This document shows, piece by piece, positions 33,335 through 44,911 of a stretch of DNA of 64,000 nt. How positions within the stretch are numbered: position 1 is the stretch's first letter; the number at the start of each line of letters is the position of its first letter. The stretch lies in contig BCHJ01000013.1 in assembly GCA_001599615.1 (NCBI GenBank), forward strand, positions 124,001-188,000, in the 5' to 3' direction. The translations under genes and the position numbers were made by a program. Source of the DNA: Thielaviopsis euricoi (Eukaryota > Ascomycota > Sordariomycetes > Microascales > Ceratocystidaceae). The notes below the pieces were generated by a model that saw only the letters and a program-made list of their open reading frames with translations, was not told the DNA's origin and made no database searches.

Positions 33335-34946
33335 ACAAGCCACAAACGCTGTGAAACTCCTTTTTGTAGGTTTCTATAGACTACTATACAAGCACACAAG
33401 GTGAGCAGGCAGCGCCCTCCTTCTCCCTGGTAGCAGCAACTTACATGTTTTAATTTTAAAGAAAAAGAGAGCAGAAGATCCTTGCCTAGAAAAGGCAGGT
33501 AGAAACCAGGAACAAGATGAACGAGACCTGTACGAGGTCAAGTTGGCATCTCACACACCCATGTGGGATGTGGGATCTACAGTGCTTAGTACTTTACAGT
33601 ACAGCGATCTCAACACACCCTGTATTTTCTTGGCAGCCGATCATTCAACAAACCAAACCTACCTGTCGTTATGTTATTACAAGGCCACTTCATATAAGTT
33701 GTGTGCAAGCAAGTATGCGAATCCCCCTTCTGTTTGGAAATGTTCTGGGGTGCGGATGTGCACTGATATATTCCCCAAGACCCCCCGGTCACTCATGAAA
33801 CGCAGGTCCTTTCTGGTGCTCTCCTCTTCCATCTTACTTCGCCCTTTTCTGTCTACTCATTACCTCATGAGATCGAGTTTGATTACCTCTTTCACTCTTC
33901 TTTATTGCCAAGTTCTATAGATCAGGAACTTGAGGGGCGGGAACGGAAAAGCTTGGTCAACGTATAATCCTGTTTAGCTCCATTATCGAAAGCGTTTTTT
34001 GATCGTTTGCTAAAGTCTTATTTTATGTGTTGCTTTCAGGCTAATTTATTCTTTGTGCAACGCGGGAAATCGCCAAGATCGGCACGCTACATTGTGTAGA
34101 AGAAAAAATATATATATAGGGTATCATCCCTAAAGAATGCCGGAATAGCGGGGAGGGTTAGCCGCTCCAGAGGCTAAGCTTTTCTTTTTTTTTTCTCGCC
34201 AATTAAACTCAGAAGCGCTCATAAGCCTATAAAAATCCGCAGTAAATTGCATATTCCGAAACATCTCGAAAATTGACCGTAAAAAAGACAAAATTTACAC
34301 ATAAAGCCCTGCCACCATTATCATACTCAGCACCACTCCCACGCAGAAATATATCTCCATCTGTCCTACTCCTTTTGATGCCTGTCTTGATGTATAGAAA
34401 TACAGGTGTCAAGTGCCAATATTTGGTCAGTATGCTTTAAGCTCGTATCCAACCTCCATCTCTAATCGCATTCCTTCGTAAAAAAAAAAGTTCCTCTGTC
34501 GGGATTCCAATTCAGGATTTGCTTAGTCAAGTGCATAAATCAAAATGCTTGTTCTATTTCGTTTTCCAATTCAAGATGACACCCATAACAAGTTCAAACA
34601 TGTCCTCGTTTAAACCTTGAAATTGGTAGGGTTAAGATTTTGGGCGTACCCTGCACGTGATATTATGGCGATTATCTTCAGTCCTTATGTCCCACAATAC
34701 AGTTGTATTATACTGTCGAATGCGCAAGGCATAAACCCACTGTGCCAGAATACCGGGATCACGAAAGTTAGCAAAACATTCCGTCCGCCTCCTCCCCGAG
34801 TCGCACGATACCAATTGCAATTGTCGCAATCGCTCACGCCTCCTAGATTCTTTTTCTTTCTTTTGCGCGGACGGCTTCCTGCACAATTGAGCTTCAATCT
34901 CCAATTGTCTTTTCCACCCGTCTGTCCATCGAGCCCACCGAAAAAA
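33335..34946. other. Intergenic DNA between protease and NDUFA13
   Basis: No gene recognised. Two overlapping + strand frames at 33517-33920 shadow each other. A minus-strand box A-like sequence (TGGCACAGTGGG, 34736-34747) is noted. The final 100 bp are the CT-rich leader of NDUFA13. Confidence 0.5.
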
Positions 34947-35694
34947 ATGCCTCCCGCTCAGGATATGCCCCCGGCCAGCGGCTACTCCGCTGTGCAGTAC
35001 AAGGTGCGCTTTCTTTCCCATTCTTCTCCTGATACTCTTCTCCTCGTGTAATCTTAGATTGGCGCGTTTCTGCTGCCGGCTGAGACTAGTCTATACCGAC
35101 CCGGCTAGTGCCATTCCATTTCAACGCTTTCTCCACATGGCCCGAGCCGAGATCCACTGCTTGGACTAGGCCGTTGATCCTTCTTCGGATGCGGCCCTTT
35201 TTATATATCAATATCATAACTATTCCGACAGATATTTTTTCGCCATTGAAGCTTCGGAAGACCGTCCTTGACCAGGCGCTAACTAGTCCCCCACGCTCCT
35301 AGAGAAACCTCCCCGCGCGCGGCTTCCGCCCCGGCATCCTTCTTCTCGGCACCGGCGCCATCATCACCTACGGCTGGTACAAACTCATTGTCGGCATCCG
35401 TGAAGCCAAGTACGTTGTGATTGTTTTCTTGCACACAAAACTTTTGCTGATTTTTTTCCTTTCTTTTTGTTATTCGACAGTGAACTCGCCCGTGAAAAGG
35501 TCTGGGCTCGCATGTACATCATGCCCACCCTTCAGGCCGAAGAAGATCGTGATCTAGTGCGCCGCTGGTACGCCGACCAGGCCCGTGAGAAGGCGCTTCT
35601 GGGAACAACTACCAAGCCGTACAACACGGATCGTTACGTGCGCCCCAACATTGCGCTAACGCCGTCGCACGCCCTGGACCCCAAGGGTCTGTAG
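34947..35694 (+). CDS. NDUFA13: NADH:ubiquinone oxidoreductase subunit NDUFA13/GRIM-19 (B16.6)
   Basis: Three exons: 34947-35003, 35303-35409, 35481-35694; 125 aa. The spliced protein reads MPPAQDMPPASGYSAVQYK, then RNLPARGFRPG, one membrane helix (ILLLGTGAIITYGWYKLIVG, about residues 31-50), then a charged helix containing LQAEEDRDLVRR and REKALLG. This is the standard layout of the single-span complex I accessory subunit in the mitochondrial inner membrane, needed for assembly of the membrane arm. Length is normal for ascomycetes. The first intron is long (299 nt) and starts with the unusual donor GTGCGC. The exon joint AAG/AGA is required to give the conserved YKRNLPARGF. Confidence 0.95.
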
Positions 35695-36166
35695 ATATTT
35701 TCCCTTTCTTTTTTCTTTTGTTTCTTACACTCGCTCGGCGTCTCAAAACGCCCACGATAACCATCCCCAGAACAAAGCGGCGCAGTCAGTCGCTTTGGCA
35801 ATGTACCAGTCACCCCCAGACGGCGGTCAGAGAAGCTTCTTTGATCCAGCCCAGGAATTCAACCCCAGATACAGTACAACCAACGCCCCCAGGTTCTTTT
35901 GTCTCTTTATTCTTTCTGGCGGTAGGCACACACACGCACACAAAAGAAAAAAAATTGCACCGTTGCCGCCATGGAATCCGGAGACAAAAGTATCAACAGC
36001 GTTGTGGCAGACAGCAGCTTATATTACAGAAATTCGTACATCATCATAGTCGTATATACTACAGCAAGGTCCCCTTCAAAGCTTCCATCTGACTCGCGTG
36101 AATCATACTCCTTCATTAATCGTAGCATACGTTTTTATATCCTCTACTCCTCATCTTCTCTATCGT
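35695..36166. other. 3' intergenic space between convergent genes
   Basis: Tail-to-tail spacer between NDUFA13 and the condensin gene, 472 bp. It holds T-rich and ACAC-rich sequence consistent with 3' UTRs and poly(A) sites of both genes. No coding potential is seen. Confidence 0.6.
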
Positions 36167-39100
36167 TTAAGCCGAGGCCTGTACAACCTTGAAGCCCTCT
36201 GCCAGCAGTTTCGTAATATCTTCATTCTTGTGTTGCAGCAGTCCCAGCGCAAACGCAACATCGTTCCACTGTCTCTCTGTATCACATCTGGCCAGTCTTG
36301 CCACCAGCTTCTCCGCCAGCTGCTTAGCATGCTTGTCCTTTTCGACAAAGCCGAGCAGGAACCGAATGATGCGCCGGAAGCTTTCCTCAGGCAAGCTGGT
36401 CTCGGCGCTCAGCAGCGAGAACATGTCGACAAAGTGGTTGTACACGGCATTATCCTTGGTGCTCAGTTCGGTAAAGAACATGCGCGCCAGATCCGCAATG
36501 CGTCGGTCATCGTCTTCCAGACACTTGGCCATCTCACCGAGCTGACCCTTGACCTTGACCTGACCGGCCAGAATCAAAAACGTCAGCGTCATCAGGCACG
36601 TGCGCTTGACACTGACGTCATCATCAGCCAGACGACGGTACAAGAAGTCCGTGTTCTCGTCAATGAGGTGGTTGAAGCACACCGCCATATCGCCCAGGGC
36701 AATCACTGCATTGGACCGCACCGTAGCGTTGGTCGAGCGCTCCATGATGGTGATGAGAAGCGGCAGGTTGGCCTCGCAGTATTCCGAGCTGACGCACATC
36801 AGCTTGGCCAGGCACAGTGTGGCCGCCTCTTGCAAGCCCTTGTCAGTGTACTTGGTCGAGGCAGCGCAAATCTCGGACACCATGGGCCCGAAAATGGCGA
36901 GCAGACTCTGGGGGCCGTAAAGCAGCTCGCGCTCTCTGATATGCGCCATGGCCTCGGTAAAGTCGTCTTCAGTCGTGCCACCAATAAGGTCCAGCTCGTC
37001 TCCGGGAGCGTCCTTGTTGCCAGGTGTCTGCGGGGCTCTCTCGGCGGCCTGTTTTTCTCTCTCTTGCTTGCGGCGCTTGAAATCCTGTTCGCACAACTCC
37101 AGGTGTACGATTTGCTTGACAGCCACATGGCCAACGATAAACAGCAACTGCGACAGGCCGACTGCAGCATCTCTGCTCTTGGGCTGCGATGCCGGCGGCA
37201 CCTGGCTAGGCTGGGTGTCTGGCTCAGTCATGTCAATATCCATATCCATTGAGTGCTGAGTATGCGTCGGTTCGCCATTGGCCGTCGTGGGTCTGGAGCC
37301 GGTACTGCTAAACACAACCCGCGTCTTTCGCCGGATAATAGCCGAGCAGAGTGTGTCTGGATGTTTGGCCAGGGCGTAAATGGCGTTTATAGCCTGTTCG
37401 GCCACTCCGTACCACTCCTTGTTGTCAGATGACACTTCAGTAAACGCAGCAAGACGGGCAAGGACAGCGTGATCGTTGGGTAGCCGAGAAAATGTTGCAG
37501 GTTTGGCACCGAGAGCTTCCTTGCTACGACCAACAGGGTTAATACGGCGCAGAGCAATGCACGTATACTTGGCGAGTAGAAGATCCGAGCGGCCGTGAGC
37601 AGCAAGTCCAGTGCGCAGCATGGTTTCCATCTCGCCAACCACAATTTCTGGGCTGGCAGTGGCTATCATACCAAGAACAATGATCGAGCCCCGTCTCTGA
37701 GTGCGCGAGATTTCGCGCTTTTGCACACCATACACCTGCCACAGCTTTGACACTACGGCCTCAGAAATAAGACCGCCCTTCATCATGGTGCTCAGCAGCT
37801 GCTCCAACGACGTCAACTCCGCCGGTGTGGCCCCAAATGTTAGACTGATCATGTTGCGCGCAATGTAGTTGGCAGCATCATTGGGACTGAACGAGTCAGG
37901 TGCTTCGAAAAACAGCCGGCGATAGCACTCGATTAGGTGAGTCTGAACGCCCTTGCCTTCGTCGCTGTTTCCCTTGGTCCAAATGAGCCGCAGCATCCGG
38001 CGGATGCCTACCTTGTTCTGCTCAATGTCGTACGCATCACCAATCTCAAAGTAGTCCATAGCCTCGATAACCTCGCTCTTGTTTCGTGAGCCCAGTAACT
38101 GGCAGACCCTTTCAGTCGAATCGTGAAGAACATCAATAAACTTGAGCGCTTCGGTATAGTAGCGCTTGGTCAGTGTCAGCTTCTCAATGGCTTCAGACGT
38201 AGCAGTAGCACTCTGCGCCTTCTTAACGGCCGCAATTTTCTGCTCGTCCGACATGTCATTGATACTCTTTGGCGCTTCCTCCATCTGCGTAGCATCTTCC
38301 AGAAGCTGCGAGTTTCCTTCAATTTCCGGGACATCTGCAGGAGGGGCAAGCGAGTCGAGTTCTTCGTTGACCTTGTCCAATCTCTCCTGCCATTCCTTTC
38401 GCGACAAGCGAGCGCCGTGCATCACCGTAAATGGGTGTGTCTTGATCAGCATTCCCATAAGCTTGATGGCATTGCGACGCACGTGGCTACTTCTGTCTTC
38501 AAGACTTCTGCACGCCAGCTCAGCAGCCTTTTGCCGTCTCTTGGGGAACTTTTGCTCAAGCTCGCACAATCTGACATACACCTGAATTGCACGGCAGCGG
38601 CAATAAGGGTTGACATCCAAGAAGCGCTCTTCCAAAACATCAAAGAAGGCGTTGAGTTGGCTTTTGTAGTTCTCTCCTCTCTCCTCTTGGCGACTCAGGT
38701 AGGAAACCATGTTGCCGCAGACTTCAATCAGCGCGCACCTCAGTGTGTATGATTCACTGTCGAGCTGCTTGGCCAACATCGTGACTTGTTTGATGACGAT
38801 TCTAGGCGCCAACTCGGAAAGGCGCACAATGAAGGTCGAGACAGACTTGGGGCCACGCGTGTCATTAGTGTTGAACTGTTTGTTACTAAGCTCGCGCAGA
38901 ATATCTTCTGCCAGTTGGGGGTAGTCGTATGTATCGGCGAGGATGTGTAGAAACTCGGCCATGGGTTCCGAGAGATGCTCAAAATACGTCAAATTCTGAA
39001 CAATGGAGATCTGGGCGGCTGTTTTAATTGTGAGTTAGTTTACGCAGCTTCAATATGGAAACAGGAAACGTACCGTATCCATGGCCATGGTGTTTCACGG

Positions 39101-39867
39101 CAATACATAGCACTTTGAACGCGTGCATGCGGATTGTGGTATTCTTGACTCGTTGCTCGCTCTCCAGTACCGTTGACACTGGTCGCGTCATAAGTCCAAT
39201 AAATGTGTCGCGCTCGGGTGTCGTGAGGAAGATTTTGGAGAGCTTCAGTTTCAAGACTTTACACATGATATCGAGAGCTGTTTGCAGCTGCACTTCGGAG
39301 TTCCATGCGCCATCCCGCTCCTTGGCCTTCTTCTTCGCGCGGCCGAATCTAACAGGCGCAGAGGAAGACTTTTCGGCGGCCTTAGTCTCGACAGCAGCAA
39401 TAGCCCACTGTAACAAAAAGCCATACATCTCCAGACTTTGCTTGTGGTGTTGTAAGACGTCTTGTTCATCTTGGCTCTCGATATCCAGGTGGGCGGCTTC
39501 GGCTTCGGCAGACAGGCCAGACATGATCACGTCGAATATTCTGCCCATTGAGTGGGCTGAGATGTATCCGGAGTATCTGCAATAAATAATGACGTTAGCA
39601 TGAGTTCTCGACAACCATTCGCAATTGAACTGACTTGAGCAAAAACTGTAGTGAATCGAAGTATAATGCCCGGCCGAGCGCGTCTGGACTTTCGGCAATC
39701 GCGTCGACGATGTGGTCTAGAACTGGATCCACGGTGGAATCGGTGAGCGTGTCGGGGTCGTTCTCGCATTCTTGGAGTGACCCATCAGCCTCGATTGTTG
39801 GCACCGAGAACGGGTCACTCATGTAATGCTTGAGAGCATCGTTGATGTCAAAGTTGACCAAATCCAT
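36167..39867 (-). CDS. CND1: Condensin complex subunit 1 (Cnd1/Ycs4, CAP-D2)
   Basis: Three exons: 39635-39867, 39074-39576, 36167-39018; 1195 aa. Junctions restore LLKYSGYISAHSMG and GYAAQISIVQNLTYFEHLSEP, which read as family-conserved sequence. The protein is an alpha-solenoid of HEAT repeats. Landmarks are the N-terminal Cnd1 domain, the block CRCRAIQVYVRLCE followed by SSHVRRNAIKLMGMLI, and near the C-terminus VRSNAVIALGDMAVCFNHLIDENT, the conserved Cnd1 core. An acidic/low-complexity linker with MDMDIDMTEPDTQPSQ lies around the middle. The subunit is one of the two HEAT subunits that, with Smc2, Smc4 and the kleisin Brn1, compact mitotic chromosomes. Length is typical. It is divergently transcribed from CDC7 across 915 bp. 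Confidence 0.95.
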
Positions 39868-40782
39868 GATGGTAGTGGGTGGCGACTCAATCGCAATACG
39901 GCGACTGAAAAAAAAAAAAACAAAAAAAAAAACAAAAAAAAAACGGATGGTGTCAAGTTGAGGGCGGGGTATATCGATTACTATGAAGCCGGCGAGCTTA
40001 ACGTATCGCGACGTTCATGTGTCGATGGCGTCAGCAAGGCTTTGTCGATAAAAAGCCAAGAACAGGTACAATACAAGGTCTGCAGACTAGTCGGGACGAA
40101 TTAGGGTGTGCTGGGTGGACTTCAAGTGGGCGCTTCTAGGGCGGCACTTGTCTTCACTGGCAAACAAACAAAAACAAAACAAGCAACGCCGTGATCATTG
40201 ATCAAATGCGCCTGGGGGATCAGACACAGACCCTTGTTGTCTACAGCAACGCTGGTTTTGTTTTCTTTTGACACTCCCAGAGACCATTTTTATACATATT
40301 GCAGCTGTTGACGGTCGTGCTGACAGCCCCTGGCACTCCAAGAGGTAGACTACGATTTTTTTTATTTTTTTTTTTCTTTTGCCTCTCTGAGGCCTGTCCG
40401 ACTGCTATTACTTAGCGTGGGGCGCTGCACGGCTTTTGGCTTTCAACGCGACGATAGCCTACAACAGCTTTAAAAAAAAAAAAAAATCAAGGCGTAAGAA
40501 AAGGAAAGGGGATCTTATTCTTCAGAACCCTCTATTTTCATCAATACTCCAGCGGTTATTTCTGTTTATCTTTTCTGCATAGAGCTGCATATGTTCCTGC
40601 TTTTCATTTTTCTTCTCATTCAATAGTTTATCGCCATTCCTCAACGCGTTGTCTTTTCTTTTTGCATTGCGTCCGTTCATTTTCCCTGCAATGCTTGTTC
40701 AGTGATACAGCAGCACCACCGCCACTACCACTCACTGCTTTTGTCATCTATCTCTACCGCTTCAACCGCAGTTTAGCTCACC
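39868..40782. promoter_or_regulatory. Divergent promoter region, condensin / CDC7
   Basis: The 915-bp interval holds the promoters of two cell-cycle genes. It has A-rich runs next to the condensin start (39907-39943), T-runs near 40358-40378, and a poly(A) at 40470-40484. The last ~250 bp before CDC7 are pyrimidine-rich leader. One MCB-like ACGCGT lies at 40644-40649 and an ACGCGA at 40446-40451. Confidence 0.55.
40644..40649. promoter_or_regulatory. MCB-like element ACGCGT
   Basis: Palindromic ACGCGT 134 bp before the CDC7 ATG, inside CAACGCGTTG. In yeasts this MluI cell-cycle box is bound by MBF (Mbp1/Swi6, or Res/Cdc10) at G1/S. Six bases occur by chance, so this is suggestive only. Confidence 0.35.
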
Positions 40783-42446
40783 ATGACAAACAATCATCCT
40801 ACTTCCACCGTTGATGGCCACCCACCGGGTGTCGCGCAAATGTTCGCCATGGCCGATTCGTCAGTGTATACGCAGTCCCATCAGCAAATATATGATCAGC
40901 CCCACGACAACCAACACATAGCCGCAGTGCAAGGCGAAGATGTCTCAGGTGACTACGACGACCAGGAAGACGACGACGAGGAGGAGGAGGAGGAGGAGAA
41001 CGTGGATGCAGAGCCAGTAGAAGAGGCCTCTGACCCTTCGGTGCTAAAAGACATGGAGTACCTTCAAAACAATATACCCGGGTTCCGTGAACACTATCGC
41101 CTAATCAAGCGCATCGGTGAAGGTATTGCTTACATGGAAGCACAGATCTTCGTTTTACTACAAATCTTGAAAGAAACTAATATGTTGTGTTCAAAACAGG
41201 TACATTCTCGACCGTCTACAAAGCCGAAGACCTACTGTATGACCACTACCTCAACTTATGGGATACCGACTCAGAGGAAGGAATTTGGATGCCGCCACAG
41301 AAGGAGGTGCGGCCCGCCAAGAGCAAGTCACGACCGCGATATGTGGCCATCAAAAAAATCTATGTCACCAGCAGTCCAGAGAGAATCTACAACGAGCTTC
41401 AACTTCTCTCAGCTCTCCAGGATCGCGAGGCTGTATGTCCCATCATTACTGCCTTTCGTCACTCCGACCAAGTTCTGGCCATCCTGCCATTCATACCCCA
41501 TGCCGATTTTCGCGAATACTTCCGCCGCATGACCATGAGAGATACCTCTCTTTATCTCAAAAGTCTCTTCACTGCACTCGTCAGTGTTCACCACCTAAAC
41601 ATCATCCACCGAGACATTAAGCCCACCAACTTCCTCTACAATCCAGAAACTCAGCGTGGAGTTTTGGTTGATTTTGGTCTTGCTGAGCGGGAAGTTGTCG
41701 CTGGCAAGTTCTGTCTTTGTTGCCAAAATCCCAAGAAGCGCCAAGAGCAAGTCGAAGCCGGTCTTGCCTCCAACCCTAGTCACGGCCAGCTCGCATATCC
41801 CGAAAAGGATACCCGCCCATCGCGCCGTGCCAACCGTGCTGGTACTCGTGGATTCCGTGCACCTGAAGTGCTGTTCAAGTGCACACAACAGAGAACCAAA
41901 CTGGACATTTGGTCAGTTGGTGTTATTTTGCTCACCATTATGAGCAAGCGCTTTCCCTTCTTTAATAGTTCGGATGACGTCGACGCCCTAATCGAGATAG
42001 CAACTATTTATGGGTCGCGCGAGATGAAGAAGGCGGGACTTTTGCACGGCTGCGTTTTCGAGACGACGCTACCGACAATTGGTACCAATGGTTTCAGCCT
42101 GGAGAAGATTATTCTCTGGTCGACATGCCGCACAGAGGGTGGCCCAGACGGCAAGGGCATACCACTAACTATGGAAGAGCATCTGGCAGTCAACTTGTTG
42201 GAGAAATGCATGGCGCTTGATCCTAACAAGAGACCGACGGCACGTGAGGCTCTTGAGCATCCATTTTTAGCAATGGGCACACAGTTTCCTGAGATGGATG
42301 AGGTCAGTTTCGTCCAGCCCGTCAGAGATTCTTACGGGGACGCGAGAGCAGTAGCTGCTGCGGAAGCTCAGGTAGAGGCCGTAGCGGAGGTAGAAGCTGA
42401 AGCGGCGGCGGAAGCAGCAGCTGAAGCAGAGACTGGCCAGCAATAA
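40783..42446 (+). CDS. CDC7: Cdc7/Hsk1-type DDK protein kinase
   Basis: Two exons, 40783-41122 and 41200-42446; 528 aa. The intron splits the glycine loop: ...RIGEG joins TFSTVYKAED. Residues 1-95 are acidic and disordered (DDDEEEEEEE). The kinase domain follows: Lys165 in VAIKK, catalytic HRDIKPTN with Asp252, DFG at Asp271, a Cdc7-type insert of about 45 residues with Cys pair (FCLCCQNPKK), then GTRGFRAPE. The C-lobe carries IWSVGVILL and LDPNKRPTAREAL. Cdc7 with its regulator Dbf4 phosphorylates the Mcm2-7 helicase to fire replication origins. The C-terminal tail is an odd Ala/Glu/Val repeat (VEA, EAAAEA). Divergent from the condensin gene. Confidence 0.95.
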
Positions 42447-43422
42447 CTGTGCATATCATGACAGCTTTGGGCAGTCAGCTGGTAGATGACATGAAGGGAT
42501 GAATAAAATGTAGCATAGCATTCAATATAACAGCCTCAGTAATATACACTAAATGTGCTGCCAAATAGTATTTCCCCTTCGCTTATATGATCCCCAAGCG
42601 ATGGGAACAAAAAAAAAAAAAAAAAAGAGCACGAATTTTCAAGGGAATCAGGTGACTGGACCCTTAAGACATAAAAGAGACACCACTGAAGTCATTCCTG
42701 CAGTCTTGTCATTAGAATATCCGCTAAAAGAGTCCTTGCCAACCATAGGGTTAAAGGGTTAGTTGGCGACCTGCTCCTCGATATTGGCATTGATACCGCA
42801 TGACATCAGCGTTACACAGCGCGCATTGAAGTATCGCTCAGCACCTCGTCAGATTCGGCGTTCCTGCAGATATATGAGCGTCAGAAAAAAGGAAGGTCTT
42901 ACCAATACGGAAATACAACGTAGAAGCAAAAGCACTTAAAGGACCGACGATGTGGGGAGTTGATCAAGGGAATCAATCAGTCAGGCGTTTGTCACTATTT
43001 ATGTTTTCTAAGTCCATAATTTCTGTTGTTACGGGTCGAAAGCTTGCGCATTGTATTCATTCAATCTTTGCCCGTCCGGAGTCGAGATAAGCAAAAAAAA
43101 ATCCCCTAGGGAGGGTAATATCCCCAAGGGCTCGACTCAAAAAAAAAAGAACCAGACCGTGACGCCTCCTGCCGCTTTTCTTTCAACCTGTTTCCCAAAT
43201 CGCAATCGCGGCCAGATTATATTTCGTAAAAATGCTATCCCGGAATCCCCTTTTATTTTCATTCATGATCCCAAAACAAAAGCCCCCAAGCTTTCGTCTC
43301 CTTTTTTCTCGAAATTTTGGTAGAAGAAGAGGTTGTGTTCAGTTTTTTGTTATTTTGGGTGGGTTGTTGTTATTGTTTTAGAAAAAGGAGAAAAGAACAA
43401 TATGCCGTCAAACGTAGGGTAT
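42447..43422. other. 3' intergenic space between CDC7 and uL15 genes
   Basis: 976 bp between convergent genes. It has A-runs at 42608-42626 and 43091-43150, and no supported coding sequence. Probably two 3' UTRs plus spacer. Confidence 0.55.
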
Positions 43423-44434
43423 TTACGCAACAAGCTCAACAACACCGCCGGCGGCAGTGATCTTCTGCTCAGCCAGCTTGCTCACCCATCTCGCCCGGAC
43501 GACCAGGGGGATCTCGGGGATGCGGCCCTTGCCCAGAACCTTGGAGTAACCCAGGGGGAGCAGGTCAAGAACGGGGGCGGTCTCCTTCTTCTCGCCAGAG
43601 ACGTAGGCGTCACGGGTCTCCTGGGGAACCAGCGACCACAGCTACAGAGTTTGTTAGTGGGACGTTCGGTAGAGGGATTCAACCCTCGGGAGTGGGAGTC
43701 GGCCGTTCGAGAATCTCGGGATATCGTCGTCGGAGCCGCTCGTCGGGAGGTAAGTACCTTGTCGATGTTGATCACGGGCTTCCAGAAGTGGTTCTGCTGC
43801 TTGTGGAAGTAGCGCATACCAACCTTACCGAAGTAACCAGGGTGGTACTTATCCATGTTGGTACGGTGGCTGTAAGAGAGGTTAGTATGTTGACTGTGAT
43901 GTCAAACTCAGATTATATGTTAACTCACTGGTGCTGACCACCGGCAAGACCACGACCACCGGGGTGTTTCTATATCAAAACAGTCAGTTTTGCTGTCCCT
44001 CTGTCTGCATAGTCGCATTGTTGATATGTCGTCGATAGTGTTGAAGATCGGTAATTCGCTCGTCGCAAAATCGTGAATTCGTGGTTCGGTGATGGGAGGC
44101 GGAATAAATCATACCCGGTGCTTGCCGACACGACCGTTACCGGCCGAAACGTGACCCCGGCTGTTAATCTAGTTAGTTTTGCATGTTCGGAAAGATATTG
44201 TGTCTTCGAGTACACAGATTCATGAAGGTAGGTAGTCGGGTATTGCGCCGATGTATTTCGTCGAGATCGATAACAATTTCGCCCCTCCTCCACAATGTCG
44301 CGCCAAAAAAATAACAGTTGAAAAAGAGCGGCTTAATTGCGTCGTCGTCGAGAAATCATCGGTTGAAAGAAGTGGAATAAGGCATCGAGAGTAACAACGT
44401 ACTGCTTCCGGGTCTTGGTGAATCTGGTAGGCAT
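43423..44434 (-). CDS. RPL28: 60S ribosomal protein uL15 (L27a/L28)
   Basis: Five exons: 44403-44434, 44115-44160, 43929-43969, 43758-43869, 43423-43641; 149 aa, the normal length. The spliced protein begins MPTRFTKTRKHRGHVSAG, continues NGRVGKHRKHPGGRG and LAGGQHHHRTNMDKYHPG, and ends AAGGVVELVA. This is the universal uL15 signature of a basic N-terminal extension plus a globular L15 core. It sits at the base of the large subunit near the peptide tunnel. Intron phases are 2, 0, 2, 0. The intron-dense 5' end is typical of fungal ribosomal protein genes and may carry expression signals. Divergent from CHL1 (477 bp). Confidence 0.97.
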
Positions 44435-44911
44435 GGTGAAAAGGTCGTCCCTGGTTGAACAACTGGTGATGCTTGCAAGGAAATTGAAAACAGAGAGATT
44501 TCTGAATCAACCAACAGAGAGATGATTTTTGCTGATTCGGCCTGGGAGCAGAGAGTGGAGAGCCGGAATTATTGTGGGGCTCGCACAGAATTTTGGTGAG
44601 CCCTAAATTGAGAAAATCCGTGGTTGACAAAAACCCAAAGTGGTCAAAAATATCCCACAGCGCCACAGGTGGAGGCGACAACAGCCTCCAGACAGTGCAC
44701 GTGATTACGTGAGTGTGGCGCCATCACATTATACCCAATTGGGCCTAGTGCCTACCTCAGCATCGTGTCACTGCGCGCTATTCCAAGCCTGTCTACCGAC
44801 TTTGTGGCTTTAGACCTTATTTCACTCTTCTTAAATTCTATTTTTTTTTAATCTTTTTTTATTCTGTTTTTCGTCCTTTACTTGGCCTGACGCGCAGCGT
44901 AATATTCTGTC
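44435..44911. promoter_or_regulatory. Divergent promoter region, uL15 / CHL1
   Basis: 477 bp shared by a highly expressed ribosomal gene and a helicase gene. The side next to CHL1 is T-rich (44830-44880). No TATA box is obvious. No individual element is claimed. Confidence 0.5.

Noticed and set aside
36098..37252. 384-codon + strand frame over the condensin gene
   Set aside because: Antisense shadow; the minus strand encodes conserved condensin sequence.
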